From Sandaracinaceae bacterium (GTDB taxonomy: Bacteria > Myxococcota_A > Polyangia > Polyangiales > Houyiibacteriaceae), in the NCBI GenBank assembly GCA_020633055.1, contig JACKEJ010000010.1, positions 124,001 to 188,000 on the forward strand: DNA of 64,000 nt, given 5' to 3'. Made by a program: the position numbers and the translations under genes. The stretch's first letter is position 1; the number at the start of each line of letters is the position of its first letter. A model generated the notes under the pieces. That model did no database searches and was not told where the DNA came from. It worked only from the letters and a program-made list of their open reading frames with translations. This document shows positions 52,494 through 62,300 of this stretch, piece by piece.

Positions 52494-54107
52494 CTACCTC
52501 GACTGGCGCAGGTCGTTGTCGTGGATGCGCGGGGGAGCGTCGGGCGTGGCGCCGGACGGCGTGCGGCGCGCGCGCATCGTGGCTGGCGTCCGCCCCGGCA
52601 GCGCTTCGAGCTCGACGCGCGGCGGCGGGGGCTGCGACGTGAAGGTGACGACACGCGGCTGGTATCCGTCGGCGCTGACCACCAGGGTGTGCGGCGATCC
52701 GTCGAGCTCCATCTCGACGTCGACCGTGCCCACCCCCGCGGGCTGTCCGTCCAGCTCGAGCGTGGCCGTGTCGGGGCTGCTGACCACGACCACGCGCACG
52801 GGCGCGGGCGCTGCAAGCGGATGGGCGGGTTCGTCCGCGACGGGCATGACCTCTGGCGTGGCGGGCCCCGGGGAGTCGGTCGCTCCTGACGCGGCCACGT
52901 CGGAAACCTCGTCGCCGCCGGCGGCAGGGGACGAGCGCGAGCTGCTGGGGTCGCGCGGCCAGACCAGCACCAGCAGCGCCAGCACCAAGCTGCCCCCGAG
53001 CGCCCCGAGCATGAGCCTCCCTCGTCGACGCTCCGGCTCGACCTCGGGCCGCGTGGACATGGGAGGCACCCGGATGACCGTGTCGCTGCTGCCGTCGACG
53101 CGCCGCCACGACACGGTGGAGGACGCGTCGCGGGTGGGCAGCGTCTCGTCCACCGAGTCCATCTGGGAGCGCCATGCCGTGGTTTCGTCATGGCGCAGCG
53201 CTTGATAGGCCGTGACGGCCTGCGGCGTGGCGAACGGCAGCAGCGCCTCCGCGAACGCGTCCATGTCGGGGTAGCGCTGGTCCGCGTCCACCGAGAGCGC
53301 CTTGAGCAGCACGGCGTCGAGGGCCTCCGGGATGTCGGGGGCGTAGGCCGAAGGCGCGCGCGTGATGCCCTGGGTCACCTCGTACAGGATGCCGACCACG
53401 TTCTCGCTCTCGAACGGGAGCGCCCCCGTGATGCACTCGTAGATCACGAGCGCCAGCGAGTATTGGTCCGCACGCGCGTCCACGCTGGTGGCGCCCCGCG
53501 CCTGCTCGGGCGACATGTACTGCGGCGTGCCGAGCACCGACGTGACGGCCGTGATGGCGGGGATGCCGTCGGTCGTGACCTTGGAGACCCCGAAGTCCAG
53601 CAGCTTGGGCACCGAGCGCCCGCTCGGGCTGCGGGCGATGAACACGTTGTCCGGCTTGATGTCGCGGTGGATGACGCCGCTGCGGTGCGTCTCGGCCAGC
53701 GCCGCCGCGATGGGCAGCAGCATGTCGAGCGTGCGCGCGATGGGGATGCGGCTGCCGGACGCGACCCCGCGCAGGAGCGTCTCGCCCTCCAACAGCTCCA
53801 TCACCAGGTAGGGAACGCCGTCGTGCTCGCCCACGTCCGTGACCTCGACCACGTGCGGATGGCGGATGCGCGACGCCGCCTCGCCCTCGCGCAGGAAGCG
53901 GTCGCGGATGGACGCGTTCTCGGCCATGTCCGGCAGCAGCACCTTCACGGCCACGCTCTTCTTGAGCGCCCGATGGACTGCCTCGTACACCTCGGCCATG
54001 CCGCCCGCCCCGATGCGCCGGACGAGCTCGTACTGCCCGAGCGTCTGGCCGCTACAGGAGCCGAGGTTCGACGAGAGTCGTGACGCGTTGTCGGTAGGGG
54101 TCGTCAT
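52494..54107 (-). CDS. Membrane Ser/Thr kinase with PEGA domain
   Basis: A 537-aa protein from ATG 54107. Kinase domain ~25-290: IGAGGMAEVY, K55 (AVKVL), HRDIKPDN (147-154), DFGVSK (171-176), GTPQYMSPEQ. All catalytic residues are conserved. A membrane helix near 355-375 (LMLGALGGSLVLALLVLVW), a Pro/Ala-rich linker and an extracytoplasmic PEGA domain (VVVVSSPDTATLELDGQPAGVG, then LVVSADGYQPR) follow. Its stop is two bases before the start of the TPR-TonB receptor gene, so the two are one operon; the PEGA domain may contact the receptor tower. Confidence 0.93.
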   Translation of the reverse strand: MTTPTDNASRLSSNLGSCSGQTLGQYELVRRIGAGGMAEVYEAVHRALKKSVAVKVLLPDMAENASIRDRFLREGEAASRIRHPHVVEVTDVGEHDGVPYLVMELLEGETLLRGVASGSRIPIARTLDMLLPIAAALAETHRSGVIHRDIKPDNVFIARSPSGRSVPKLLDFGVSKVTTDGIPAITAVTSVLGTPQYMSPEQARGATSVDARADQYSLALVIYECITGALPFESENVVGILYEVTQGITRAPSAYAPDIPEALDAVLLKALSVDADQRYPDMDAFAEALLPFATPQAVTAYQALRHDETTAWRSQMDSVDETLPTRDASSTVSWRRVDGSSDTVIRVPPMSTRPEVEPERRRGRLMLGALGGSLVLALLVLVWPRDPSSSRSSPAAGGDEVSDVAASGATDSPGPATPEVMPVADEPAHPLAAPAPVRVVVVSSPDTATLELDGQPAGVGTVDVEMELDGSPHTLVVSADGYQPRVVTFTSQPPPPRVELEALPGRTPATMRARRTPSGATPDAPPRIHDNDLRQSR

Positions 54108-54186
54108 GGGCGCCCGAGAACTCAGATTCCCCGCATATTGCCCCATCTCGGGGCTACGTGGGACCCGAATCGACGAGCCCCCAGCC

Positions 54187-55188
54187 CTACCCGCCTTTCG
54201 CGAACCGCACGTTGCGCATGCTCAGCGAGCCCAGGTCGAACACGTCGCTGGTGAAGCTCGCCGCGTCCTGCGCGTCGCTCGCGCCGTAGGCATAGAGCAA
54301 CGGGAGGAAGTGGTCGGGCGAGGGGTGCGCCAGCCGGCCGTCCTCGGTGTCGGGCCAGAGGCGCAGCAGGGCCTCGGTGTCGCGCTCGCTCACGGCGCGG
54401 GTCACCTCGGCGTCGAAGCGGGCCGCCCACGCCGGCGTGTCGGTGTTGCCGGTCTGCATGCGGGTGAACGCGTCGCGCAGGTTGTGCGTGATGTTGCCGC
54501 TGGCCAGCACCAGCACGCCCTCGTCGCGCAGGGCGCCCAGCGAGCGCGAGAGCTCCAGGTGACCCCGCACGTCGAGGCGCCGGTCGATGCTGAGCTGCAC
54601 CACCGGGATGTCTGCCTCCGGGAACATGAAGCGCAGCACGGTCCACGTGCCGTGGTCGAGGCCCCAGTCCGTGCTCAGCCCGGCCCGCTCGGGACCCAGG
54701 GCGCGGCGCACGCGCTCCGCCAGGTCCACGCTGCCGGGGGCGCGGTACTCGATCTCGTGCAGCGCGCGGGGGAAGCCCGAGAAGTCGTGGATGGTGCGCG
54801 GCTGCGCGTCCGCCGTGAGATAGGTACCCCCCACGAACCAGTGCGCGGACACGGCCAGGATGGCCGTCGGGCGTGGCATGTCCCGACCGAGCTCGGCGAA
54901 CGTCGCGCTGTACGGGTTCTCGGTGATGGCGTTCATCGGCGAGCCGTGCCCCACGAAGAGCACGGGCATGCGCGTGCTGGGCGCGTTCCGTGGCGCCGGG
55001 TCCGTTCCGTCCATGGGTCGTGTCGCGGTGGTCATGGGGCTCTCCGGGGGAGTGGTTGTGGGACTGGGGGTCGCCGGGCCGCCGGCCTGCAGGCGCGCGT
55101 CCTCCCGCCGCGCGCAGCCCGGGGTGAGCGGGAGCAGCGCGGAGGTCGCGGCGAGCGTCTGCAGGAACTGTCGTCGGCCGAGGGTCAC
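54187..55188 (-). CDS. ygiD: YgiD-like extradiol dioxygenase with Tat/lipoprotein leader
   Basis: A 333-aa protein from GTG 55188; an internal ATG at 55035 has GGAGAG at good spacing and would give a form without leader. Leader GRRQFLQTLAATSALLPLTPGC looks like a twin-arginine signal ending in a lipobox. The body matches LigB/DODA-type extradiol dioxygenases (YgiD): VLFVGHGSPMNA, LAVSAHWF, STDWGLDHGTWTVLRFMFP and LASGNITHNL with the metal His residues. YgiD opens the ring of DOPA-like catechols. It ends nine bases before the YceI gene stop-to-start order on the same strand. Confidence 0.88.
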   Translation of the reverse strand: MTLGRRQFLQTLAATSALLPLTPGCARREDARLQAGGPATPSPTTTPPESPMTTATRPMDGTDPAPRNAPSTRMPVLFVGHGSPMNAITENPYSATFAELGRDMPRPTAILAVSAHWFVGGTYLTADAQPRTIHDFSGFPRALHEIEYRAPGSVDLAERVRRALGPERAGLSTDWGLDHGTWTVLRFMFPEADIPVVQLSIDRRLDVRGHLELSRSLGALRDEGVLVLASGNITHNLRDAFTRMQTGNTDTPAWAARFDAEVTRAVSERDTEALLRLWPDTEDGRLAHPSPDHFLPLLYAYGASDAQDAASFTSDVFDLGSLSMRNVRFAKGG

Positions 55189-55197
55189 GGCTGAATC

Positions 55198-55743
55198 CTA
55201 CGCGGCGGCGCTGTCGGCCGCTTGCACGGCCTGCAGCTCGATCTCGATCTCGATGCGCTCGCCGACCAGCACGCCGCCCGCCTCGAGCACCTGGTTCCAA
55301 GCCAGGCCGAAGTCACGCCGGTCGATGGACGTGCTGGCCGTGAAGGCCACGCGCTGGTTCCCCCACGGGTCCTTCGCCTGCCCGGCGTAGGTCACGTCGA
55401 GGGTCACGTCGCGCGTCGCGTCGCGGATGGTCAGCGCGCCGTCCACCGCGTAGGTGTCACCGCCGGTGTGACGTACGCTCTTGCTCACGAAGCGCAGCTC
55501 GGGGAAGCGCTCGACGTCCAGGAAGTCTCCCGAGCGCAGGTGGTTGTCGCGGTCTGCGACGCCCGTGTCGATGCTGGCCGCCTCGATGCTGACCTCGGCC
55601 TTGCCGCTAGCGAGCGAGCTGGGGTCCAGCTGGAGCGCGCCGCGCCAGGTGGCGAAGCGGCCGCGCACCTTGGCGAAGACCATGTGGCGGACGGTGAAGT
55701 GGATGCCCGAGTGGGCCGAGTCGATGTTCCAGGTGGTGGTCAT
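55198..55743 (-). CDS. YceI-family protein
   Basis: A 181-aa protein from ATG 55743, with AGGAG seven bases upstream. It has the full YceI lipocalin-like pattern: WNIDSAHSGIHFTVRHMVFAKVRGRFATWRG at the N terminus, then IDTGVADRDNHLRSGDFLDVERFPELRFVS, and DFGLAWNQVLEAGGVLVG near the end. No signal peptide, so this copy is cytoplasmic. YceI proteins bind isoprenoid-type lipids in some cases; substrate here unknown. It precedes the dioxygenase gene (9-base gap). The divergent LysR regulator next to it is the likely controller. Confidence 0.92.
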   Translation of the reverse strand: MTTTWNIDSAHSGIHFTVRHMVFAKVRGRFATWRGALQLDPSSLASGKAEVSIEAASIDTGVADRDNHLRSGDFLDVERFPELRFVSKSVRHTGGDTYAVDGALTIRDATRDVTLDVTYAGQAKDPWGNQRVAFTASTSIDRRDFGLAWNQVLEAGGVLVGERIEIEIELQAVQAADSAAA

Positions 55744-55824
55744 GGAGAGCTCCTTGGGTGCGAGTGATGGACTCACTGTGCATTGCGCTCCGTGCGTTGA
55801 TTAGACCGCTTGATTTGCAATGAC

Positions 55825-55842
55825 TGTCCCACAAGTGGAACA
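55825..55842. promoter_or_regulatory. Palindrome between yceI and LysR genes
   Basis: TGTCCCACAAGTGGAACA contains CCCAC-AA-GTGG flanked by TGT/ACA, a near-perfect palindrome ten bases upstream of the LysR ATG. Likely LysR binding site controlling both genes. Confidence 0.6.
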
Positions 55843-55851
55843 ATCCACGAC

Positions 55852-56829
55852 ATGGCCGACCTCAACGAGCTCCAGGTGTTCGCGCAGGTGGCCGCGCTCG
55901 GGAGCTTCACCCGCGCCGCCGCCGAGTTGGACATGCCCAAGTCCACGGTGAGCCGGAAGGTCTCGGAGCTGGAGGCGCGGCTGGGCGTGCGGCTGCTGCA
56001 GCGAACCACCCGCAAGCTGAGCCTGACCGAAGCGGGCCACACGTACTTCGCGCACGCCCAGCGCGTGCTGGCCGAGCTGGAAGAAGCAGAGCTCGCGGTG
56101 ACCCGCATGCAGGACGCTCCGCGCGGACTGCTGCGCGTCACCGCGCCGCTGAACTTCAACCACCTGGCGCCCGTCGTGGCGGTGTTCCTGCAGCGCTTCC
56201 CGGAGGTGCAGGTGGAGCTGGTGTGCGCGGACCGCGTGGTCGACCTGGTGCACGAGGGCTTCGACGTCGCGGTGCGCGTGGGGGCGCTGTCGGACTCGTC
56301 GCTCATCGCGCGCAGCCTGGGCAGCGTCGAGAGCCACCTGGTGGCGAGCCCCGCGTTCTTGGCAGCCCACGGCGCACCTGCGAATCCCAGCGAGCTCTCG
56401 CGGCTGCCGGCGCTGGGCTTCGGCGTGGGCAGCATGCGACCCACGTTCCGGCTGGTGCGCGCCGGGGCGGAGGTCGCCGTGCAGGTGACGCCGCGCCTGG
56501 TGGTCAACGACTTCGTCTTCCTGGATGAAGCCGCCCGCGCTGGCCTGGGGGTCGCGCTGCTACCCCTCTTCCGCTGCGCCGAAGACCTGGAGAGCGGCGC
56601 GCTCGTGCGCGTGTTGCCCGAGTGGTGCTCGCCGCCCATCCCGCTGCACGCCGTGTACCCGAGCACACGCCACCTGTCCCCGAAGGTCAGCGCGTTCCTG
56701 GACCACCTCGCCCAGCCGGGCGCTCTCACGAACGGCACGCCGCCATCGGGCGCTGTACGGCCTCGGAGCACCACACGCGTGCCGCCGAAGGCAACGCACC
56801 GAAAGCGTCAGCGCCACCACACTTCGTAG
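55852..56829 (+). CDS. LysR-family transcriptional regulator
   Basis: A 325-aa protein from ATG 55852. Winged helix: LNELQVFAQVAALGSFTRAAAELDMPKSTVSRKVSELEARLGVRLLQRTTRKLSLTEAG, the classical LysR signature. The effector domain (GLLRVTAPLNFNHLAPVVAVFL, HEGFDVAVRVGAL, DEAARAGLGVALLPLF) is of the CrgA/DsdC-like subtype. It is divergent from yceI (108-bp gap), with a palindrome between. Its C-terminal 22 bases overlap the converging next gene. The C terminus is unusually basic (RRTRVPPKATHRKRQRHH). Confidence 0.92.
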   Translation: MADLNELQVFAQVAALGSFTRAAAELDMPKSTVSRKVSELEARLGVRLLQRTTRKLSLTEAGHTYFAHAQRVLAELEEAELAVTRMQDAPRGLLRVTAPLNFNHLAPVVAVFLQRFPEVQVELVCADRVVDLVHEGFDVAVRVGALSDSSLIARSLGSVESHLVASPAFLAAHGAPANPSELSRLPALGFGVGSMRPTFRLVRAGAEVAVQVTPRLVVNDFVFLDEAARAGLGVALLPLFRCAEDLESGALVRVLPEWCSPPIPLHAVYPSTRHLSPKVSAFLDHLAQPGALTNGTPPSGAVRPRSTTRVPPKATHRKRQRHHTS

Positions 56830-57350
56830 TCGTCGTACTCGGCGCCCTCAGCCACGCTGGTCAGGTAGCGCACCTGCGCGAGCGTGACCTGGTCGCTCAG
56901 GTTGACCACCTCGGGCAGCAGCCCCTCTTGCAGCACGGGATGGAAGGTCTGGGTGCGGCGCAGCACGGCGCGGCGCGGGCCCTCCTCCAAGATGGTCCAG
57001 CCGCGGCCCTTGGGGTCCGCGATCATCGTGTCGGCGGCGACCTTCAGCGCGCGCAGGACCTCGACGCCGCTGTCCGACCGCGACACAGAGCCGAAGCTCT
57101 CCATCGCCTCGAACGCCCGGCGCCCCACGAACCGCCCCGCGTCACGCAACGTAGCGGGCCCCATCTCGCGACCAATCCACGCGCTCAGGTCGTTGTAGGC
57201 CGCGATGGGCACGAACTGGTTCGGCGTCTCGAGGTCGACGTGCTCCACCAAGCGTCGCGCGGCGCGCGCGTAGGGCCCGCTCCCGATCGCGTCCAGCAGA
57301 TCCCTCACGAAGCCATTGTGCAGCGTCACTCCGTCCGTACTCGAGTCCAT
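56808..57350 (-). CDS. Hypothetical protein, possible DUF2378-type
   Basis: A 180-aa soluble protein from ATG 57350 with AGGAG upstream. Helical first part (LDAIGSGPYARAARRLVEHVDLE, then WIGREMGPATLRDAGRFVGRRAF) and a beta-rich end (GWTILEEGPRRAVLRRTQTFHPVLQEGLL). This general layout is seen in DUF2378/TIGR02265 proteins of myxobacteria, but the match is loose. Its last 22 bases overlap the LysR gene on the other strand. No function proposed. Confidence 0.65.
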   Translation of the reverse strand: MDSSTDGVTLHNGFVRDLLDAIGSGPYARAARRLVEHVDLETPNQFVPIAAYNDLSAWIGREMGPATLRDAGRFVGRRAFEAMESFGSVSRSDSGVEVLRALKVAADTMIADPKGRGWTILEEGPRRAVLRRTQTFHPVLQEGLLPEVVNLSDQVTLAQVRYLTSVAEGAEYDDYEVWWR

Positions 57351-57473
57351 CGTTCTCCTTCGATGCGCCCCGAACGCGCCACAGGGGTCTCCGCGCGGCA
57401 AGTCACTCGGGGGTCGAGATGCTCCCCGTCCCAGTGGCCCCTGTCAACGGCGCAGACGCGATCCGGCGCGCGC

Positions 57474-58775
57474 TCACATCGCGTGGACGCGCTTCGCGCG
57501 CAGCTCTTGGATGCGACGCTCGAGGAAGCGCTTGTCCGCGTCGCTCTCGGCCAAGCGGAGAGCGCGTTCGTAGGCTTCGATGGCCTCCTCCGTGCGCTCG
57601 AGCCGGCGCAGCAAGTCGGCGCGCGCCGCGTGCATGAGGTGGTAGCGCTCGAGCTCACCCGTCGCGCTCAGCTGATCGAGCGCGCCCAGGCCCGCCTCGG
57701 GTCCGCGCCACATGGCGAGCGCGACGGCTTGGTTCAGCCCGATGACGGGCGTCCGGTGGATGCGCATCAGCAGGCCATAGAGCCCCGTGATCTGCGCCCA
57801 GTCCGTGCTCTCGTGATCGGGCGCGGTGGCGTGCACGGCGGCGATGGCCGCCTCGAGCTGAAAGCGGCCGATCTGTCCGCGCCGTAGTGCGTCGTGCAAG
57901 AGGACCCGCGCCCGCTCGATCTGCGGCAGCTGCCAGAGGCTCCGGTCCTGGTCGGTCAAGAGCACCAGGTCCCCGTGCGCGTCGTAGCGCGCGGCCCAGC
58001 GCGCGTCGTGCAGCAGCATCAGAGCCAGCAGACCTTCGCACTCGGCGTCCTCCGGCACGGCGCGGCTGAGCGTGGCGGCGAGGTGGATGGCCGTCTGTGT
58101 CAAGCGCGTGGGCGCGTTGGCGCGGGCTTCGCCGGTGTCCTCGGCGTGAGGGTCGGGCGCGCGCGAGTATCCTTCGTTGAAGATCAGATAGAGGACGGTG
58201 CGCACCGCCCCGAGGCGCTCGGCGAGCTGGTCGTCCGGGGGGACGCGAAACGGGATGCGCGCCGCTTCGATCTTGCGCTTGGCACGCACCAGCCGCTGCG
58301 CCAGCGTGGGCACGGGCAAGAGGAACGCGCGCGCGATCTCCTCCGTGCTCAGGCCCGCCAACGTGCTGAGGGTGAGCGCCACCTGCGCCTCGACGTCGAG
58401 CGCGGGGTGGCAGCAGGTGAAGATCAGGCGCAGCAGGTCGTCGTGGATGAGCGTCACCTCGGGCAGCTCGACCTGTGGCTCCCCCAGGTCCGCCCCAGCG
58501 GCGTCCAGCAGCCTGCGTCGCCGCGACTTGGCGCGCTGTGTGTCGATCACGCGGCGGCGCGCGGCCGTGAGCACCCAGCCGCTCGGATTGTCCGGGGGGT
58601 GGCTCTCCCAAGCGCGCGACGCCTGCAAGAGCGCATCCTGCAGGGCGTCCTCGGCCAACGTGAAGTCGCCGTCGCACAAGCGGATCAGCGCAGCCAAGAC
58701 GCGGCTCCGGTCCTCGCGGTAGACACGCTCGAGGAGGCGCGCGACCTCGTCCTGGCTGCGGTCCGGCGTGCTCAT
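57474..58775 (-). CDS. ECF42-type sigma factor with C-terminal TPR region
   Basis: A 433-aa protein from ATG 58775 (a GTG at 58778 also fits). Region 2: LIRLCDGDFTLAEDALQDALLQASRAWESHPPDNPSGWVLTAARRRVID; region 4: STLAGLSTEEIARAFLLPVPTLAQRLVRAKRKI. Beyond these a ~230-residue extension (LGAVRTVLYLIFNEGY, LHDARWAARYDAHGDLVLLTDQDRSLW) marks the DUF6596/ECF42 group, whose members lack anti-sigma factors and depend on the extension. It starts seven bases after the DGPF-protein stop, the arrangement known for ECF42. Confidence 0.93.
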   Translation of the reverse strand: MSTPDRSQDEVARLLERVYREDRSRVLAALIRLCDGDFTLAEDALQDALLQASRAWESHPPDNPSGWVLTAARRRVIDTQRAKSRRRRLLDAAGADLGEPQVELPEVTLIHDDLLRLIFTCCHPALDVEAQVALTLSTLAGLSTEEIARAFLLPVPTLAQRLVRAKRKIEAARIPFRVPPDDQLAERLGAVRTVLYLIFNEGYSRAPDPHAEDTGEARANAPTRLTQTAIHLAATLSRAVPEDAECEGLLALMLLHDARWAARYDAHGDLVLLTDQDRSLWQLPQIERARVLLHDALRRGQIGRFQLEAAIAAVHATAPDHESTDWAQITGLYGLLMRIHRTPVIGLNQAVALAMWRGPEAGLGALDQLSATGELERYHLMHAARADLLRRLERTEEAIEAYERALRLAESDADKRFLERRIQELRAKRVHAM

Positions 58776-58782
58776 CACGCGC

Positions 58783-59139
58783 TCAGTCGAAGGTCATGAC
58801 GGGGCGCACCTCGACCGTCCCGAACGGGCTCGACGGGATCTTCGCGGCCCACGCGATGGCCTCGTCCAGGTTCGCCACGTCGATGAGGTAGTAGCCGCCG
58901 AGCTGTTCCTTGGTCTCCGCGAAGGGGCCGTCCGTGGAGAGCGTCTTGCCGTCGCGCACGCGCACGCTGGTGGCGGTGGTGGTGGGCTGGAGGGCGTCGC
59001 CAGCGACCAGCTTACCGGAGGCCTTGAGCTCGTCCGTGTACTTGAACCAAGCGCCCATCCAGGCTTGGGCGTCGGCCTGGGTGGCGGTGTGCTTCGCGAC
59101 GTCGGCTTCGTTCGAATAGATGAGGAGCATGTACTGCAT
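58783..59139 (-). CDS. DGPF-domain (YCII-related) protein
   Basis: A 118-aa protein: QYMLLIYSNEADV start, and TLSTDGPFAETKEQLGGYYLIDVANLDEAI with the DGPF motif near residue 72 that names the family. ECF42 sigma genes are nearly always next to such proteins, and the sigma is thought to drive them. It is the first gene of a two-gene unit, seven bases before the sigma start. Enzyme activity is unknown; a dimeric ferredoxin-like fold is expected. Confidence 0.92.
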   Translation of the reverse strand: MQYMLLIYSNEADVAKHTATQADAQAWMGAWFKYTDELKASGKLVAGDALQPTTTATSVRVRDGKTLSTDGPFAETKEQLGGYYLIDVANLDEAIAWAAKIPSSPFGTVEVRPVMTFD

Positions 59140-59388
59140 GGGTCTGTCTCTCCGTGTCTTGGGGGGCTCTCTGCCCGTGGTTCATGGGGATGTCGCGCGA
59201 GGCGCGCACGGATCGACAGCCCGCGCGCAGATTCTTCGTTTTTCTTTTCTGCGCCGCGGAGGAGGGCCCGGGTCACGCCCACGGACACGACCCGCAGCGC
59301 GTGGAAAAGGTACAGGTCTCCACCCAGCGCGCCCAGCCCGTTGCCCCCTCGCCAACGACGGCCCGCTTCGCGTACGCTCGCCGTCCTC

Positions 59389-62300
59389 ATGACGTCACGG
59401 CGGCTCGAGTTCGTCGAGGGGAAGTCCTCGAAGTTTTGGCAGGCGACGCACACGGGGACCGAGGTCACGGTCGTGTACGGGCGCATCGGCACGGACGGCC
59501 AGACGCAGGTCAAGTCGTTCGACACCGAGGCGGACGCCAAGAAGGCGTACGACAAGCAAGTCGCCGAGAAGCTGAAGAAGGGCTACGCGGACGCGGCCGC
59601 GAGCCCCACGGCAGCGGGCGGGGGAGCTGGCGCCGGCGCGTCGCCTGCGACGGGGGCCAGCGGAGGGACCACGCCCGCGAAGGCCGGCGCGAAGAAGCCA
59701 GCCGAGAAGGTGGCCGAGGGGAAGAGAGCGGCGAAGAAGCCCACCCGCGCGGCGGCGCCGGGGCCAGCAAACGAAGACCCCGCGGCCACCGAGGCACCGC
59801 GTGCGCCCGACATCACCGAGGCTTCCTCTTCCGCGCTGCCCGAGACCGCACGCGCGACGTCCCAGCCGCTGTCTGCCCCAGAGCCCACGCTGACGCTCGG
59901 CGCGGCGGACCGCATTGCGGGTCTGCTGGACCCCATCCCGCTCCCGCAGCGCACTGGGCCGCAGCCCTTCGACCGAGACGCGTGCATCACGCGCTTGGCC
60001 GCGCTGGGGAAGCCCGACAAGTACATGTACAGCTTGCCCTGGGAGCGACTGGGGCTGACGGCCGACATCACCGAGGACGAAGCCTGGTTCTGGATCAAGG
60101 TCGTGGCGGCCGGGTCGCAGCTGAAAGGGGCGGTGGACAAGGCGAAGACCATGTCCGTCGAGCCCATGGATCTCGACCAGTACCGGGGCTGGGAAAACCA
60201 CAACGAGGGCACCATCGCGGCCTTCTACGTGGTGCTCGGCCTGGACGGCTTCTGCGACCGTGTCTTCGCGCACCACAGCCCCGCGAAGCAAGCGCGCGCC
60301 ATCATCCAGCAGCTCCTCCCGGTGATGGACGGTGCCCAGCGGGACGCGCTGCGCGCCGCCATCGAGGCACGCGTGGGGACCTCGGTGCCAGCTTGGGCCA
60401 CGTGGCTGCTGGCCGTGCTCGGGCTCGACCGCACCAGCGTCGCGACGCAGCTGGCGGCCCAGAGCCCGCTACCCCCTGGCGACCCGCGCTATGTGGCCTA
60501 CAGCGGCGAGAGCACGGCCCTGCTGCGCGCCACCTTCGGCCTGCGCGACCCCGCCGCCATCGTCGCAGAGGTCGAGCGCCTGCGGGCCTATCCCGCGAAC
60601 GCCGCAGACGCGCGCGCGCTGTATGCGGCTGCAGGGTTCGGGGCCGCCGACGGCATCGCCAAGGGCGTGCTCGCCATGCCATCCAAAGCAGACGCCGAAG
60701 GCCTGGCCAACGTGCTGGCCCTCGGCAAGTCGACAGCCGTGGTGGAGCCCATGCTGCGCGTGATGCTGGAGTCGAAGGTCCCTGGCAGCGCGCGGCAGTG
60801 GCTGGACGCCAACACGGCCTTCGCCATCCCCGGGCTGCTGCCGCTGGTCACCGCGCAAGGCGCCAAGGCCGAGGCCGCTGCGAGCTACCTCCGTGAGCTG
60901 GCGCGCGCCGGCCACGCCGACGCCATCGATGCGGCGCTGAGCGGAATGGACGAGCAGGTGGCGCGGGCCGTGCGCACCAAGGTGCTGAGCGCCCACGAAG
61001 AGCAGCACCCCGTGGCGGACGACAGCGAGCTCCCCGAGTGGGCGACGCGCTGCTTCGGCGACCCCGCCAAGCTCACCATCGAGCCCGTCATGCTCGAGCC
61101 CGAGCAGCAGGATCCGCCCGCGCGCGTCGACGTGGGCCCCGTGGCCCTGAACCGCTCCGCGAGCGCGCTGCCACCGTATACCGACCCCGGAAATCCGCCT
61201 GCGTTCGACCTCGAGGCGTGCATCGCGCGCATGCTGAGCTGCCACACGACGCTCGGTGCGCCGCCGAGCACCTATGACTACTGGGCGTGGGAGAAGCTCT
61301 CGTTCGCGCTCCCCATGGCCCCGGAGGAGGGGCGCTTCTGGGTCTTGGCCATCCGCACCGCGGGCTACCGCGTGACCCCCGCCCAGGCCGAGAAGAAGCT
61401 GCGCGCCATGCGCTTCGACCAGCCGCTGGACGACGCGCCGAGATGGGACACGCGTCCGCTGACCGGGGCGTGGGCCGAGGGGGGCCTGCGCTCGCTGCTG
61501 GCCTATGCGCACTCGGAGCACAACGCCGGACACTTCGCAGACCAGGTGGTGCAGCGCGTCGTGCCCTCCCTCTCGCCCGACCAGCGCGCCACCATGCTGC
61601 GCGAGCTGCTGGCGCTCCCGGCTCCGACCACGGGTGCCCTGCTGTTGGCGCAACGGCTGGGTGCGAGCGACGCCGAGATTCGCGCGGCGCTCCCGCGCCT
61701 GGTGCGCGGCGAGCACGGCGCGGCGTCGGAGCTGCTGCGCCTGCTCTACGTGTACGAGGACGCGGAGACCATCGTGCGCGAGGCCGAGCGCGTGAAGGCC
61801 GTGCCACGCAACGAGAAGGAAGCCCGCGAGTGGCTCGCCGCCACCGGGGTGCTGGGCGTGCCCACGTTGGGCACGGTGGCCACCGCCTCGTACCAGAACG
61901 ACCGGGCTGGGCTGGTGCGCGCGCTGACCTGCGTGGAGGCACCCTCCGCGGCCCCGTACATGCTCGCGCTGCGGAAGGGCACCGCGAAGGAGGCCGCGCG
62001 TCAGTGGCTGGAGAACAACATCGCGCACACGGTCGAGGGGCTGTTGCCGTTGGTGGGCACGAAGGACAAGCAGGCCGCAGCGGCGACCGATCACCTGCGT
62101 GACCTGTGCCGGCGCGGCTATGGCTGGCTGGTGGAGCGAAAGGCCGGCGGCCGCGCCGACGTCGCCAAGCTGGTGCTCGACCCGCGCGCGGGCCTGGCGA
62201 AGCCGAACGCGTCGGACGCTGCCATCGCTGGACGCCTCGCGCCCATCTCCATCAAGACCGCACACGGACCGCGCGCCCTCGGCCCCGCGCGCACGGCGAC

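Noticed and set aside
49442..53191. A 1,249-codon minus-strand frame
   Set aside because: Same strand but wrong frame through the TonB receptor and kinase genes; Ala/Arg/Gly-rich noise.
49987..53205. A 1,072-codon plus-strand frame
   Set aside because: Antisense to the TonB receptor and kinase; no protein-like features.
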